Assembly (NCBI GenBank): GCA_036346355.1
Contig: CM070577.1
Location: 18,103,666 to 18,167,665, forward strand
Reading direction: 5' to 3'
From: Rhipidocladum racemiflorum
Taxonomy: Eukaryota; Streptophyta; Magnoliopsida; Poales; Poaceae
DNA length: 64,000 bases
A program made the translations under genes and the position numbers. Position 1 is the first letter of the stretch, and each line of letters opens with the position of its first letter. Below are positions 11,137 through 22,708 of this stretch, in pieces. The notes under the pieces were generated by a model, which did no database searches, was not told the DNA's origin, and saw only the letters and a program-made list of their open reading frames with translations.

Positions 11137-14100
11137 TGTCGGGACCCGAATTTGCAAATCCGGACCCTCTGTGTATTCAGCACTAGTCCAGGAACGCGCT
11201 AGTGCACACAGTCTCAACATTGGTAAATATCACAATCATACCACTCGATACTAATAAAGTACTTTATTTAGATAATCAAACTGGTTGCTTAACTTTAAGG
11301 TCAAGTTACAAATATACGCCTCACAGGGCGAAACTTAATAAAAGAGAAATAACAGCAGCGGAAAATAAGATAACTTCGTGGCGCCATCCAGTATACCACA
11401 GGCAACTAACTGGGCTCGCTCCCTAGTTAGACGGTTCCTCTTGGAGCTCCTCCTCCAAAGCTGGTGTAGACTCTTCTTCAACTGGTGTTGTATTGCGGCA
11501 AGGGTGAGTACTTGGTACTCAGCAAGTCATGCACAGAATGCAAGCTAATATACTACATGCATGGCTTAGTACAAAGGAATAGCTCAAGGCATAATTGCAG
11601 TAAACAGCATTTGACAAGTAGCAATAGTAGATTCGAAAGCAGTAGAAACAAGTATAACATCAATAACTTTTACAGGAATTAAATAAACATCTTTTCCATT
11701 CCTAATCCACATTTCCATCAACATCATTAATAAACCAAACCCAACCTTTCAAGTCCAAGTTATTTTCAAGAAAGTCTAACCCTTAACTGTAATTCCCGAG
11801 CGATGTCCAATACCGCGGACACGGCTATTCGAATAGATTTTACACTCTGCAGAGGTTATGCACTTTACCCACAAGATACAGTCAAACACCACAAAGGCGA
11901 GTGTCCGTAACAGAGTCTTTCATAAACTTCTAACAGCACAAGTGGTCCTCTCCGGTGTTGCACACTAACCCTTCCCTTAGCGAAGGCGAAGTTTAGGCCA
12001 ATCCACCGTTAGATGGGTACCTGGCCGCAGCCCCGGTACGCTCCCGCATAACTACACAAAGGGTGTAGTTGACATCCTAAGGTCCCACAGTGCGTTATTA
12101 GCAACTTAATCAACTAGGTCCGTCCCATTACAGACATGTGGTTGCACGCTTGACTCAGTTCAAAGGCTCGCAAGGTTAAGTCCTTAGGGTGACCAGGCAA
12201 GACTACCCAAGAACCAAAACAACGTTCGGTGCCACAACCGCCCACCCGATCATTCTTGCCACATGCCCCGGTCGAAAGCTATTTATCAAACCCCAGTTGA
12301 TTACCATGCACCACGTGCCATCAACATCGCAACACATGATACCTTTCCAAAACAGGTTCAATATGTCATTAAGTCAATATTAACATTTGATTGTCCAAAA
12401 TCATGTCATGAGTACGTAGCAGGTCTAAGCAATATACTACAACGATCTAAATTCCCATGTTGGCAATTTAGTAATGTCCAACTATTTAATCCTCAACTAG
12501 GGTGACAAGGGGTCATGGCACATATTTAATTAACCAAGGTGTCATACAACAATATGGCATTTATCTAATTTCCCATAATTTAAATAAAGTATTTTCTAAT
12601 TAAACTAGCATGCAATAGTTTAAATCGAATTAATTTGAAATTGGGATCAACATGGTCAAAGCACAACTTGCCTTCAAAGAGTACTTGGTCTTGGTCCTGA
12701 GCTGGCTCCTGGGTCAACACTTCACCTTCGAAGCCTTCGGGCACTTCATCGTCTACTCGCAAGGTGTGCAAATAGCAATAGATAAATAAATGGTAGACAA
12801 AAAGTATCCAAAACTTCAAATAAAGTTCACAAACAGAGAGAGCATAATTTTATGAATTTTTAGAAACTAGAATCGTCAAATTCGGAGTTTAAATGCAAAA
12901 GTTATAACCGTTTAAAGTTTAAAGAAAACATTAATTAATTATAAACAGAGAAATATTCATCATCAAAAATTAATTAAAATTCATATTTGAGTAGGTCTCA
13001 TTTTTATGAAAATTTAGAAATTTGAATCACTCAAATCGGAGTTGAAACGCAAAAGTTATAAGCGTTTGAAGTTTGAATCCATTTTTGAAATCAATTATTC
13101 GAATTAATAAATCCTTTTTCTTTTTTGGAAAATAATTATTGCGTCAGCACCGACACGTGTCAGCACCTGATTGGTCCACGTGGTCTTGCTGACGTCAGCA
13201 CCGGACGGCTCCCGCGATGACGTCATCATGACACGTGGCATCACCTGGGTGCTGCCACGTGTCCCAGTCTACGGGCTCAGTCCACGCGTGCTACCCGGTC
13301 CACGGTGGACCTGGTCCACCGGATCGGGCGGTCGCTGACATGCGGGCCCCGCATGTCTGTGGCACATTCCATGCGCGCGGTGCGGTGGCCTGGGCTACGT
13401 GGCACGATCCGAGCCATTCGATTTGGATCGGACGGCCCCAAACACATCTAATCTCCCCTGAGGCTCCTACGTGGCTCAATCTCAGCCCTAGGATCAAGAT
13501 CTAACGGCTGCTAAAGGATCCAATCTATAACACGTGATCTATCCTGGACCGCACGATCTAGATCCAACGGGTGATACGAGATCTGGGGTTGGAACAGTAA
13601 AGGGCTACGTGGCCTCACCTCGTGCGTGCGATCGGGATCGGACGGTTGACGGAGCTCGCGGGGTCGCGGCGGCGCTGGTTGACGGGATCTAGCCGGACTT
13701 GAAGACAGTAACACACGGGATGGCGCCTCGGGGCAGATCCGGCGAAGTGAAATATCTCTTCGGGTGCGCCTCGATCTGGGGATCTCGGAACTGGGCTCAA
13801 ACGCGGCGGAGAACGGCGGACGACGGCGAGGCGAAACAAAAACCGCGGCGGAGCTTGTCGTGACTACGGCGAGCGATTGCGGCGGCTACACGGCAGCTAG
13901 GGCTGCAGGAGGTGGGGCGAACGACGCGGACGGCAAAGATGAACCTCGGACGCCCACCCGGTCATTAAATACCGGCCCAAACGTCGAAATCGACACGGAT
14001 TTCGCGGGGAAGCCGTTGCCGCGGCGGAGTCCAACGGCGGCGCGGACTGGGCTGACGTGGCTGTATCCTAGCCGTCCACGCACGCGCGATCGACGGTCCA

Positions 14101-14585
14101 GATCCGATCGGCTCGGACGGGCCCGATTCGTCCCCACGTGGGTTGGCGCGGCGCATCGTGGGCCGTTGGATCTTGATCCAACGGTCCACGGGGGTTAGGG
14201 TTTGGACGCGGTTCGACCGAACCGCGCGGCGCGGTCGGGTCCGGGTCGGACTCGGACTCGAGTCTGACTCGGGCTCGGTCGGATGAACAGTACAAACCTA
14301 TTCGCATTTTCCAGCGATTAAATAATCCAATTAATTCCCAGAAATTCATTTAATTCATTAAAAATTGCTAAACACTCAGAAAAATTCCAAAAAAATTCTA
14401 GAAAATATCTTGGAACATTTTGGACTCAAATAAAATATTTCCAACAAAATTTTATTTGCAAAGTTAAATTCTTTAATTATTTCAAAAGGGAATAAATTCC
14501 AAATAAATTCCAGAAAATTCCAAAATTTCACCAAAGTGCCAAATCACACTTGAATTTAAGAAAAGCAAAATTTTGGGATGTTACA
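11137..14585 (-). mobile_element. Tekay-clade solo LTR nested in the Tat element
   Basis: 3449 bp with minus-strand ends TGTAACATCCC and GGGTCCCGACA, flanked by the perfect duplication CCTTC (11132-11136 and 14586-14590). It is the reverse complement of the LTR at 51938-55383, including an AT-rich start, a GC-rich middle (13140-14280) and the conserved 3' end. No internal region is present, so it is the product of LTR-LTR recombination. Open frames in its GC-rich part are composition artefacts. Confidence 0.95.
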
Positions 14586-16960
14586 CCTTCTCCCAGCAAA
14601 ATTGCCAAAAGGGACATTGCCGGTGTTTTTCTTCTTCAGTAGTTGGCCGATGTGGTACCTCTGGCTGCTAGTACTCGTCTGTCCTTTCATCCAGCCGATG
14701 GAAATTATTGGATTGTCGGGTATTGCATCTTTAACTTATCCTTTCATACTTCCCCAGGAGTTGCGAGAAAGTCGGTTTTGGCTTGAAGTTGGCTTTTCTT
14801 GGAGCCCTCTCAGCCCTATACTATTTTCTGACTTCCAAATCTCCTCTTGGTTTTACTGACCTCGAGTTCTGCCCGTTCTTATCGGCCTCTATTTGTATAG
14901 AGCCGATAGTGATTTGCACTGTTTCGTCTCCTTTTGACCGTATCTCAACTTTTTTGGTCGGCTCGATATCTTCTTCCGCAGGTCCCTTTCCTTTCCGTGA
15001 GCATTGAACCATGTTGATTTGAAAAGGATTCACATCTATTTGCATAGCCGATTCTTCTGCGAATTTCAATCTGCCATCGGCGATAGCCGATTGAATCTGT
15101 TGTCGAAAAATATTGCAATCGTTAGTATTATGTGAAAACGAATGGTGCCATTTACAGTACCTTTGCTTTTTAATTTCCTTGGCTGATGGGATGACGTGTC
15201 CTTCTGGTAGCCTTATGAGTTTTTCTTGTAGCAATAAATCAAATATTTTGTCACACTTCGATACGTCATACGAATACTTAACTTCTGCCTTATTTTTTGT
15301 CGGCTTGAGTAAAGAGCACACGAGCGACCTTTTGGAACCCTTGGTCCACTCGGCTATGTTTATTCCTGCCTCTTCGTCCTCAGAAGTGTCGCTTGAATTA
15401 TACTCTACCATGTTTACCTTGGCCTTTTCTTTACCGTTTGATCTAAATCTATCCTTAAACCCTTTGTTTTCTGCATATCGGCTTTCATGTGTCGATACGC
15501 GATGGAGTAAGTGGCCTAGATTGGGGAATTCTTGGCCTGACAGTTTCTCTTTTAATACTGGGATTAACCCTTGAAATGCTAAGTCGGCCAATTGATCATC
15601 GGGTAATGTCACACTGAAGCATCTATTTCGCACGCCTCTAAACCTTCTAATATAGTCGGAAACCGATTCGCCGTACTTCTGTCGGACTGAGCTAAGATCA
15701 GAAATTCTAAGCTCCATAGTTCCCGAGAAGAAGTATTCATGAAATCGGCTTTCCAAATCGTTCCAAACATAAACTGAATTTGGAGGCAAATTGGTAAACC
15801 AAGTAAATGCTGCACCGGACAGTGATAAAGGAAATAGCCTAATTTTTAATCCATCGGATTGTGCAGCTTCCCCACACTGAGCCATAAATCGTCCGATATG
15901 CTCGATGGTAGTAACAGAATCATCACCCGAAAATTTAGCGAAGTCTGGTATTCTAAAGTTGTGTGGGTATGGCATACGATCTATATAATCAGGATACAGC
16001 TTCCTGTAACCGATTACCCTTCCTTTAGGCTGTAAGCCAAACTGTTCTCTCAAAACGTTAGCAATTTGTTCCGCCCAATTGACATTATCGGCTTGCGGTG
16101 CAACCGGACATTGCCAATTCTCATTGTTTACGCCCTGCCCCCCGAGTGCGAACTCGGGTCTTTGTCCAAATCGCGCCGTAGGGGGTCTCGGCACTTGGTC
16201 ATAATCGTGGTTCCTAAAAACCAGCGTATCGGGTATAGGTGCAAGAGGCTCAACGTGTGGTACTACCCGATATGGTGCTTGGTTTCTGACTGCGGTTCCT
16301 TGTGATTGTGGAACTTGATCTATTTCAATCGGCCGGGGAGCCGATAAACTGATACCCTCAACAAAGGGTCCGTTCGGTGGGCTTGGTACACTCATTTTTG
16401 CCCCATCAGTATGTCCATGGTAGTGCGCAATTCCATCTTTTTACAAACTGGGTTTTAACACAGTAGGCTGAGTCGGCATCATGATAGGTGTGTGTGCCGA
16501 CACGTTTATCGTATTGGTATTGGGTGTTATGGAGTACACTGGGTATGTAGGGAGGGTTTGTAATGGATTTAGTAGGCTCCCAGACAGCCACTTCCTGAGC
16601 AATTGTTTTCACACTATTTTCTATCATCGGTTTCAACGTAGACACTAGAGCCGATGACTGATTAATTAGTGTGTGATGCACAGATTGCTCAATCATATTT
16701 GACAGATCGACTTGAGCAGGTGCATATCGGCTTACCGAGTCAGATGATGAATCGCCGATAGGATTGATGCTTGGTAGTGCGGTCTTTTGAGTAACGCCAC
16801 GGTGTGTTTTCTGGAAGCACCATAGCATCACTTCTTCCAGAGCCGCCTTTCGGTCTTTGATCTCTTTCCGCTGCTCGGGGGTTAAATCGGCCATTTGAGA
16901 CGCGATTATAGCATCCGCGTTGATATCGGCGGTGACCGCAGGTTTATCGGTTGATGACAT
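14586..16960 (-). pseudogene. Gag of the Tat element, frameshifted
   Basis: Gag forms the virus-like particle that packages element RNA. The probable start is the ATG at 16960 (MSSTDKPAV), 14 bases downstream of the primer-binding site. The retrotransposon gag domain lies at about 15950-15500 (LPPNSVYVWNDLESRFHEYF, then SVSDYIRRFRGVRNRC). It is followed by an acidic linker and a CKWHHSFSHNTNDCNIF segment resembling a zinc knuckle. A frameshift at about 16400 separates the first part (16960-16406) from the second (16395-14821). A stop at 14821 and others follow before the frame reaches the nested LTR at 14585; it would resume in the protease part. Confidence 0.88.
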
Positions 16961-16973
16961 TTTGATCTTCTTG

Positions 16974-16991
16974 GTCCCACCGGGCGTGCCA
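16974..16991 (-). other. Primer-binding site of the Tat element
   Basis: Five bases inside the 5' LTR the minus strand reads TGGCACGCCCGGTGGGAC. It starts with the TGG expected for pairing with a tRNA CCA end. I do not assign the tRNA. Confidence 0.75.
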
Positions 16992-16996
16992 AAATA

Positions 16997-17616
16997 TGTT
17001 CGCACTAGAAACGTGAAGCAGGGTTTCCAGCCTCGAACACACAAGACAAACACCGAGTTTGCAAGGCGTGCCAGTCAATTTGACCTGGAATTGACAAGGT
17101 AGAGATAGTTAAGTAATCAAAGCCGATAAAAACGAAGGTTATCGGCTTGACACTAGTCGGCTAAAAGCCGATCAGGGGATAACTAGATTAACCTGGCGAT
17201 TAATCCGGGTACAAGGCAAAATCGGCTTTGAGAAGGCTATGCGCAGCAAAACAAAGCAGATCGAACCTGGGGCGAAACCGGCCAAAACCAACAATCGGCG
17301 ATGCGCAACTCTGTTGATTCCGTCGACTTCCAAGGAGATTTGTAAATCTAACGATGTAAAAAGGCTTGTAAAAAGTAGACGTGTATTGTCTTGAGATTGA
17401 TTCCTCATCGCCCAATGTTTATCCCCTTTTATAATATTCCGGCCGATCCGAGTCGTACATGGATACGGCGTCTTTACCCGTATCGGCCTCTGATCCGATT
17501 TCCTTTCCTTGTTAGAAACAGATTCTCTTTCTGATTCGTTCACCGGTTTCTTTCCATATGAACGCTTCTATCCGAGTTGGACCGATTTTACTATATGCCG
17601 AATTTTGGTGCAAACA
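16997..17616 (-). repeat. 5' LTR of the Tat element
   Basis: 620 bp, nearly identical to 2632-3249, differing by scattered substitutions and one or two single-base indels. This is the LTR that would drive transcription of gag-pol on the minus strand. CATTT follows at 17617-17621. Confidence 0.95.
17425..17433 (-). promoter_or_regulatory. TATA box of the Tat 5' LTR
   Basis: The minus strand reads TATAAAAGG here, and the same motif is kept in the other LTR at 3059-3067. Position inside the LTR fits a retrotransposon core promoter. Confidence 0.6.
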
Positions 17617-17621
17617 CATTT

Positions 17622-18036
17622 GTTGACGTGTATATAAGTCTGTTGCATTGTATCTCTGTCCGATATATGCTACCTGTAACCAACTCCCATGTACTCAAGA
17701 TTGAATATATAAGCACATTAGTGGTATATCAATTGATCATCGCTTGCACAATTATCTTGCTCATTTTTATAGAAGTTTCCAACAAAATCGGACATCCTAT
17801 CTCGTGTATCAATGGTTAGTGTGGTAGATTGTAGATGGTAATGCCAAGGACCACAAGCACAACTAACCAGGAACCCTCTGCATTTGCGACATGCCTAGGC
17901 ATGTCTGAAATAACTGGGGCTTCTCCAGTATCTCATTCTATCAGAATGACTTGGAGATTTCTGAATCGATTAAAGTGATGCCTATTAATCTTTGCTGGAT
18001 GTTCAACAGAAAAGTTCATCTGATAACTACGAAGTA
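17622..18036. other. Intergenic flank, no gene seen
   Basis: Host-side DNA to the right of the Tat element. It is AT-rich; the short open stretch at 17577-17819 has no recognisable motif. Joined to 2631 this would have been continuous DNA before the insertion. Confidence 0.4.
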
Positions 18037-18284
18037 CTAGTTACATGCCCGTGCGTTGCTACGAAAAACAAAATTGATAACGAAAAATAAAGATTAAAAA
18101 TTAAAAAAAATTATTTCACAAGATCAAACATCTATCTTTAACGCTTCGTTTCTTGCAAAAGCTAGCTAATTAAAGCAGCGCTTCGTTTCTTGCGTAGGGC
18201 AATTAAGCAGGGCAATTAAGTGGCAATTAATGATGTGGGAAGAACGGACCACTGCCACCAAGTGCTGCTTTAGAATAGTAGAGA
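18037..18284 (-). mobile_element. Short non-autonomous Helitron
   Basis: On the minus strand the element starts TCTCTACTATTC (from 18284) and ends in CTAG (18037). A GC-rich stem-loop (CGTAGCAACGCACGGGC) sits just before the end, and the insertion lies between host A and T. These are the structural signs of plant Helitrons. At 248 bp it encodes nothing, so it must have moved with Rep/helicase supplied elsewhere. Confidence 0.75.
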
Positions 18285-18712
18285 TGAGCTCTCCTGGTAG
18301 ATGTCAAATTTCTCATGTAAAGTACTTCATTAAACATGGCGTGTCTGAAATAGTACGAAGTCTGTAATCCCTTTCTTTGTCAGTAGGAGAAGAGACATAT
18401 CCTACTAGCAATAATTCTAGTTGCCTTGAAGGAATGACCTTCAAAGTTCAATTAAAGCGCCATACATTTTATTTTCCTAGAAAACACAGGAGAACTGTGA
18501 AGCCACACAGGTTTTCACTCTTCATGATTCTAATGTAAAATTATTTTAGTACAATAGGATATAATAGAAAGAAAAGGAATAGCTCTAACTTCAGATGCTT
18601 TACTTTCGCTTTTGTATGTAACTTCCCACCTACAATATGTGTGGCTTGTTAGAGATTTTATAAGTTGTCTTCACCACATTGCGTCCAGGTTCTCACAATA
18701 GAAGTGTGCCAA
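18285..18712. other. Upstream region of the F-box pseudogene
   Basis: No other gene is seen. A pyrimidine-rich stretch ending GCGTCCAG at about 18689 could be a splice acceptor placing 18690-18712 in the 5' UTR. The promoter is not identified. Confidence 0.35.
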
Positions 18713-19060
18713 ATGGACCAGGGAGGTTCCAAAACGAAGAGACATAAATCTGTTGCAAATGAAGATATCATCAGCAATCTACCGGAGGTTATCAAAGACA
18801 AAATTCTTTGCTGTTTGCCAATAAAAGTAGCTGTGGGAACATGCCTCTTGTCAAGGAAGTGGAGGTACACATGGGCTTCAATGACTGAACTGGTGTTCAG
18901 GGAAGATAATTTTTCTTCAGGAAATGGCAATGTAAACGATGACGTATACAGGTTTCTTAGGTTCACCGATATGTTTCTCTCCCTCCACTACGGCCCAATT
19001 CTGAAGTTTGGACTGAATGCCCGACAGGTTCAAATGCTTTTTACTATAGGATGCATTCAT

Positions 19061-20272
19061 TGTTAGGATCGGATAATCACTCACGCGATCACAGTGGATA
19101 CAACTATCACTTTCGTGTGGAACTCAACTCACAATTGAACACAGGGAAAGAATACACACGCAGAGTTTTTTCTTGGCACTGCACACAACTTGTGCCTTTT
19201 CTCTTGTATATTCCACACATCACATAACAGCTGAGTACATTGCTTAAATAGCCACACTGCCAACTAGAGGTATGCATTTGGGCCGGGCTCTTTTGGGCCG
19301 GCCCGAAGCACGATGGGATGGCCCGGTGCAAAGCACGGCACGGCACGGTTCCGTGCCGGGCCGGGCCGGCACGCAACTGTAGCTCGGGCCGTGCCGGGCC
19401 TGGGAACCAGGCACGACGGGCGGCACGGCACGGCACGACAGTTTGGGCCGGGCCCGTGCCGGCACGGCACGAACGGGCACGAAATCACGGATTAAGGCCT
19501 AAAAGTTGGCAGATATTGTTGATTCAGGGCATCTTCAAGCATTGCATTTATGTTTGACATTTTGTTGATGTGATTAGTCTCTTATGTAATTAAAATAGGT
19601 AGTTTAGTAGTAGTGATTTGTTTTATTTCTTTGCTCGTCACAATAGTGAAAATGGGTCGGGCCTGGGCCGGCACGGCACGAAGCAGGCACGAAGCGCAAA
19701 TGGGCCGGGCTTGGGCTCGCCAAACGTGAGTCGGGCCGGTACGGCCCGGCACGGTGGGCACGATAGGCCATCATGACACGGCACGGTTTCGGCCTGAAAC
19801 ACGATGGACCCGGACCGAACCGACACGGCACGGCACGACGCCCACCTCTACTGCCAACACAACTACGGCTCGCACGTCCAGCCTGCCCGCGTCTTCTGGC
19901 TGGCCATGCGCGCACGTCCTCCGCGCGGGGTGATCCTGACGACTCGGCCACGCGCATTTGCGGCCACGCGCGCCCTGCGATCTCCAGTAGACTCGGTTCG
20001 CTCCCAGCTGCATGCGACTAGATCCACACTACATGCAACGGCTCACTGCCACACGTTGGTCTGCATGCATTCTTTCCTGAGGATTCGGCCAAAGCCTGCT
20101 AGCTCTTATCACATAACAAGCATCCAAACTCCTAAATGCAAACTCCATGCAAACAAGCGCATGCACTAATCAATTAAACTATATGCAGACTCTAACTAGC
20201 TTGCATGGACTCAATGCAAATTCTAATACAAAATAAACACAAACAATTACACAACAAGATTAATTTCTAACA
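19061..20272. mobile_element. Solo LTR (copia-like ends) inside the F-box exon
   Basis: The insertion begins TGTTAGGATC, ends TTTCTAACA, and is flanked by the perfect duplication TTCAT (19056-19060 and 20273-20277). Removing it and one TTCAT rejoins the F-box reading frame exactly. Without the nested hAT element it is about 618 bp with TG...CA ends and no internal LTR pair, so it fits a solo LTR. TGTTAG/CTAACA ends are common among Ty1/copia LTRs, but no coding sequence confirms the class. Confidence 0.8.
19265..19850. mobile_element. Non-autonomous hAT element nested in the solo LTR
   Basis: 586 bp with terminal repeats TAGAGGTATGC and, inverted at the right end, TAGAGGTGGGC. The perfect 8-bp target duplication CTGCCAAC lies at 19257-19264 and 19851-19858. 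The inside is built from GGGCCGGCCCG and CACGGCACGGCACG motifs on both sides of an AT-rich centre. No transposase is present; the proline/arginine-rich open frames come from the GC-rich repeats. Confidence 0.88.
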
Positions 20273-21057
20273 TTCATCGCTGGATGCGTATGCTGTCAAG
20301 AAATGGAGTTAAGGAAATCCAAATTACGACAGGTAAATGGTGCAATTACCAGATCCCGTCTTGTTTTTTCTCCTGTGATGAATTGGAACATGCTTACTTG
20401 CGAGGATGTGTTTTCCAGTTGCCTCCACTATTTAAAGGCTTTGAGCAATTGTGTACCCTTCATCTAGAAGATTTCTGTGCATCAGGAAACAGTATAGGGG
20501 ATTTAGTAGGAGGTTGCCCCGAATTTAGAGAAACTGATTCTTTCTAGGTTGCTCAGCTTTGCCGATATCAATATCCATTCAACAAAGCTCAAGTTACTAA
20601 CAATTGATGGCCTGTTTAACCACCTCAATCTGCATACTCCACATCTTACTTCGGCAATCATCAAGCTGCGAGTAGATTCTTCTTATGCTACGAAGGCCGG
20701 ATGCAACTGTAATCTTTCTCAACTTGTTGATTCTCCTTCGGATGTTGAAAATATTACGTTGTTCGGGAGGGTTTTTGAGGTTAGAAGCTGTACAACAGGC
20801 AAAGTTTTCCCTAGGAGTTTATTATTTCACCATTTAGTAGTATCATTAGTGACCTCTTGCTATTTTACAGTGTGTAGCACGTGGATTCCATCCTCCCAAG
20901 CTGCCAAAACTATTCAATCGGCTGACACAGAACCCTGGAGATCCATCTTGGTGATCTGGATGAGGCTAAAGTTGCTCTCTGCTTATTTCAGAATGCCCCC
21001 AACTTGCGATGTATTCAGCTACGGGTACATTTGATGATAATATTCGCTTGCTACGTC

Positions 21058-21470
21058 CAGGGTTCACAAAATCGACGAAAATCGTGCGATTTTCGCCCAT
21101 ATTGCCGTACGATTTTCGCCCATATTACTACAGCCCGATATCAAAAACCGGTCGATAAACCAATCTGATTCAAAAAATAATTCAAAAAAAATCAAAGATT
21201 TGAAAAAATTTACGTGTCAAAAACCGGCCGATTTTCGTCAAAAATCGTCGAAAATCGCTACAAAAAATCGATCGCACAAAAGTTCAACAAGGTCGTCGAT
21301 TTCCCATTGGAAATTGTCAATTTTCCACGAAAATCGACGATTTTTGAATTTCTTTTTGCAAAAATTTGGTTTTTGAATTGACGATTTTCGGCTGATTTTC
21401 GACTCGATTTTTGCTATTATCGAAAATTACTATTCATCTAAAAATTGCCAAATCGATTTTGTGAACCCTG
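21058..21470. mobile_element. hAT MITE in the F-box gene
   Basis: 413 bp bounded by perfect 18-bp inverted repeats CAGGGTTCACAAAATCGA, with an 8-bp target duplication of 7/8 identity (GCTACGTC at 21050-21057, CCTACGTC at 21471-21478). The interior is rich in short CGAAAATCG / CGATTTTCG motifs in both orientations. It lies between the LRR part and the next exon, probably in an intron. Confidence 0.88.
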
Positions 21471-21810
21471 CCTACGTCTCATAAATCTCTATTTCCCTTG
21501 TTAAATTAACTGTTTGTACTTTGCAGCTCATTTCCATTGTATCCACGGAACCTGCAGTGCATTTCTGGGAATCAATAGATAGAGGTGATTCTATGCTTTT
21601 CCTTCTAGTACAAGTTGCACAAATCTTGAAGCAAGCGAAGGGGTAAGTAATCACCATCTACCCTTCATTTATGCTTTAATAGTTGTGCAACTTTTAAAAG
21701 GAAGAGCATAGAAGCACTTCTCATCAATAGATCGTCAGGTCTGCCCCTTCCCGAACCTTGATGTAGCTGGTATGATCAACTTTACTGGCTCCTGTGCAGA
21801 GCTACGTATT

Positions 21811-21976
21811 TTGAAACTTTTACTTGCAATTACACCCATGCTAAGGCTCCGTTTGGCAACTTAGAACCGGATCGTTTCTACTAGAATATGGGAGAAACTT
21901 TTACTTGCAATTACACCCATGCTAAGGCCCCGTTTGGCAACTTAGAACCGGATCGTTTCTACTAGAATCTGGGAGA
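21811..21976 (+). repeat. 83-bp tandem duplication
   Basis: 21811-21893 is repeated at 21894-21976 with two or so mismatches. The unit begins in F-box coding sequence (GAAACTTTTACTTGCAATTA) and ends inside the adjoining MITE start, so the duplication happened after the MITE inserted. Confidence 0.9.
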
Positions 21977-22204
21977 AACCCAGCCAAACGGGCTAAAGCT
22001 CAGAACGATTCTCTTCGGATCGTTTCTTCTTTTTCCACACCAGGGCCGAATCGTTCTCGACCCCGTTCCACCCCGATTCACAGAATCCAGACAGCTAGCC
22101 AAACGGTTTCCAGACAGTGATTCTGATTCTACCTGAAACGTTTCTACCAAGAATCTAAAATCGTTTCTGTTTCTACTAGAATCTAAAACCGTACCAAACA
22201 GATC
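21845..22204. mobile_element. PIF/Harbinger-type MITE in the last F-box exon
   Basis: Left end GGCTCCGTTTGGCA and inverted right end GATCTGTTTGGTA, flanked by TAA at 21842-21844 and 22205-22207. GTTTGG termini and a 3-bp TAA duplication are typical of Tourist-like elements. Part of the left end is duplicated in the 83-bp repeat. Confidence 0.65.
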
Positions 22205-22546
22205 TAAAAAAAGCGCAAATAAGAGCTAATGGAAAATTGGGCAAAAAAAGCCCTCAAGAACCTCCTGAAGATGAGAAGAGCATCGAAGGGTGCGGCGATA
22301 ATGGGTCTTTGAGGCTTGGTGCCCAGGGCCCAACTCCGAAAAGGCGTGGTCTACTCTTTTCTAGTGAAAGGAATAACCTGTACATTTTGTAGGTATATTC
22401 TGTTAATTACATAGTTTTGTAAGAATCGTTATAACTTTATGTAAGCATAAATCTCCATCATTTCATTTGGAAATACAAATGCCACCTTCAACTAGCAAAG
22501 CAAAATCCACCTCAAACATCAGTTCTGTTTCTTCTACCATTTTTGG

Positions 22547-22708
22547 TAGGGATGCAAATGGGCCGGCCCAAGGGTCATCTTTGACCCACTCTAGTTCATT
22601 TGTTTGCACTAAAACTTAAAAGGTGGACTAAAAATTAAGTTTTTAGTGCAAACAAATAAACTAGAAAGGGTCAAAGAAGACCCTTGGGTCGGCCCATTTG
22701 CATCCCTA
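22547..22708. mobile_element. Fold-back hAT-type MITE
   Basis: 162 bp, almost wholly an inverted repeat: TAGGGATGCAAATGGGCC at the left is mirrored by GGCCCATTTGCATCCCTA-type sequence at the right, with arms of about 70 bases. Perfect 8-bp target duplications ATTTTTGG lie at 22539-22546 and 22709-22716. A transcript through it would form a long hairpin. Confidence 0.9.

Larger units (their letters stand above)
2632..17616 (-). mobile_element. Tat-clade Ty3/gypsy LTR retrotransposon with a nested solo LTR
   Basis: This is a full-ended retrotransposon of about 15 kb on the minus strand. It is bounded by LTRs beginning TGTTTGCAC and ending GTGCGAACA (minus strand) and by the perfect 5-bp target duplication CATTT (2627-2631 and 17617-17621). 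Next to the 5' LTR (16997-17616) lies a TGG-starting primer-binding site; next to the 3' LTR (2632-3249) lies a polypurine tract. Coding order from the 5' LTR is gag, protease, RT, RNase H, a second RNase H, integrase. The second RNase H and the extra gene before the 3' LTR, here transcribed in the opposite direction, are hallmarks of the Tat lineage. Every coding part carries stops or frameshifts, so the copy is dead. A 3449-bp Tekay solo LTR splits gag from protease; without it the element is about 11.5 kb. Confidence 0.95.
18713..22312 (+). pseudogene. F-box/LRR/FBD protein gene, disrupted by several transposons
   Basis: F-box proteins are substrate-recognition subunits of SCF ubiquitin ligases; the FBD type is greatly expanded in plants. 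The start is ATG 18713. The F-box (ISNLPEVIKDKILCCLPIK ... LSRKWRYTW) lies at about 18770-18880. LRR-type sequence continues at 20278-21035 (YLRGCVFQLPPLFKGFEQL, LTIDGLFNHLNLHTPHL), then an exon at about 21527-21646 (TEPAVHFWESIDRGDSM, donor GGG/GTAAGT). The FBD-like C-terminus runs from about 21732 (DVAGMINFTGSCAELRILKL) to about 22250-22312 (LLKMRRASKGAAIMGL, TGA at 22310). Disruptions are a solo LTR at 19061-20272, a hAT MITE at 21058-21470, an 83-bp duplication plus MITE at 21811-22204, and frameshifts near 20518, 20800-20940 and 22240. Exon limits other than the splice sites named are approximate. Confidence 0.85.

Noticed and set aside
13764..14349. Open frames on both strands in GC-rich DNA
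   Set aside because: They lie in the GC-rich middle of a Tekay LTR and recur, with different frames, in the copies at 52250 and 60270. No protein motif is visible.
19244..20169. Proline/arginine-rich open frames
   Set aside because: They arise from GGCCCG and CACGGC repeats of the nested hAT element and its flanking LTR; no domain.
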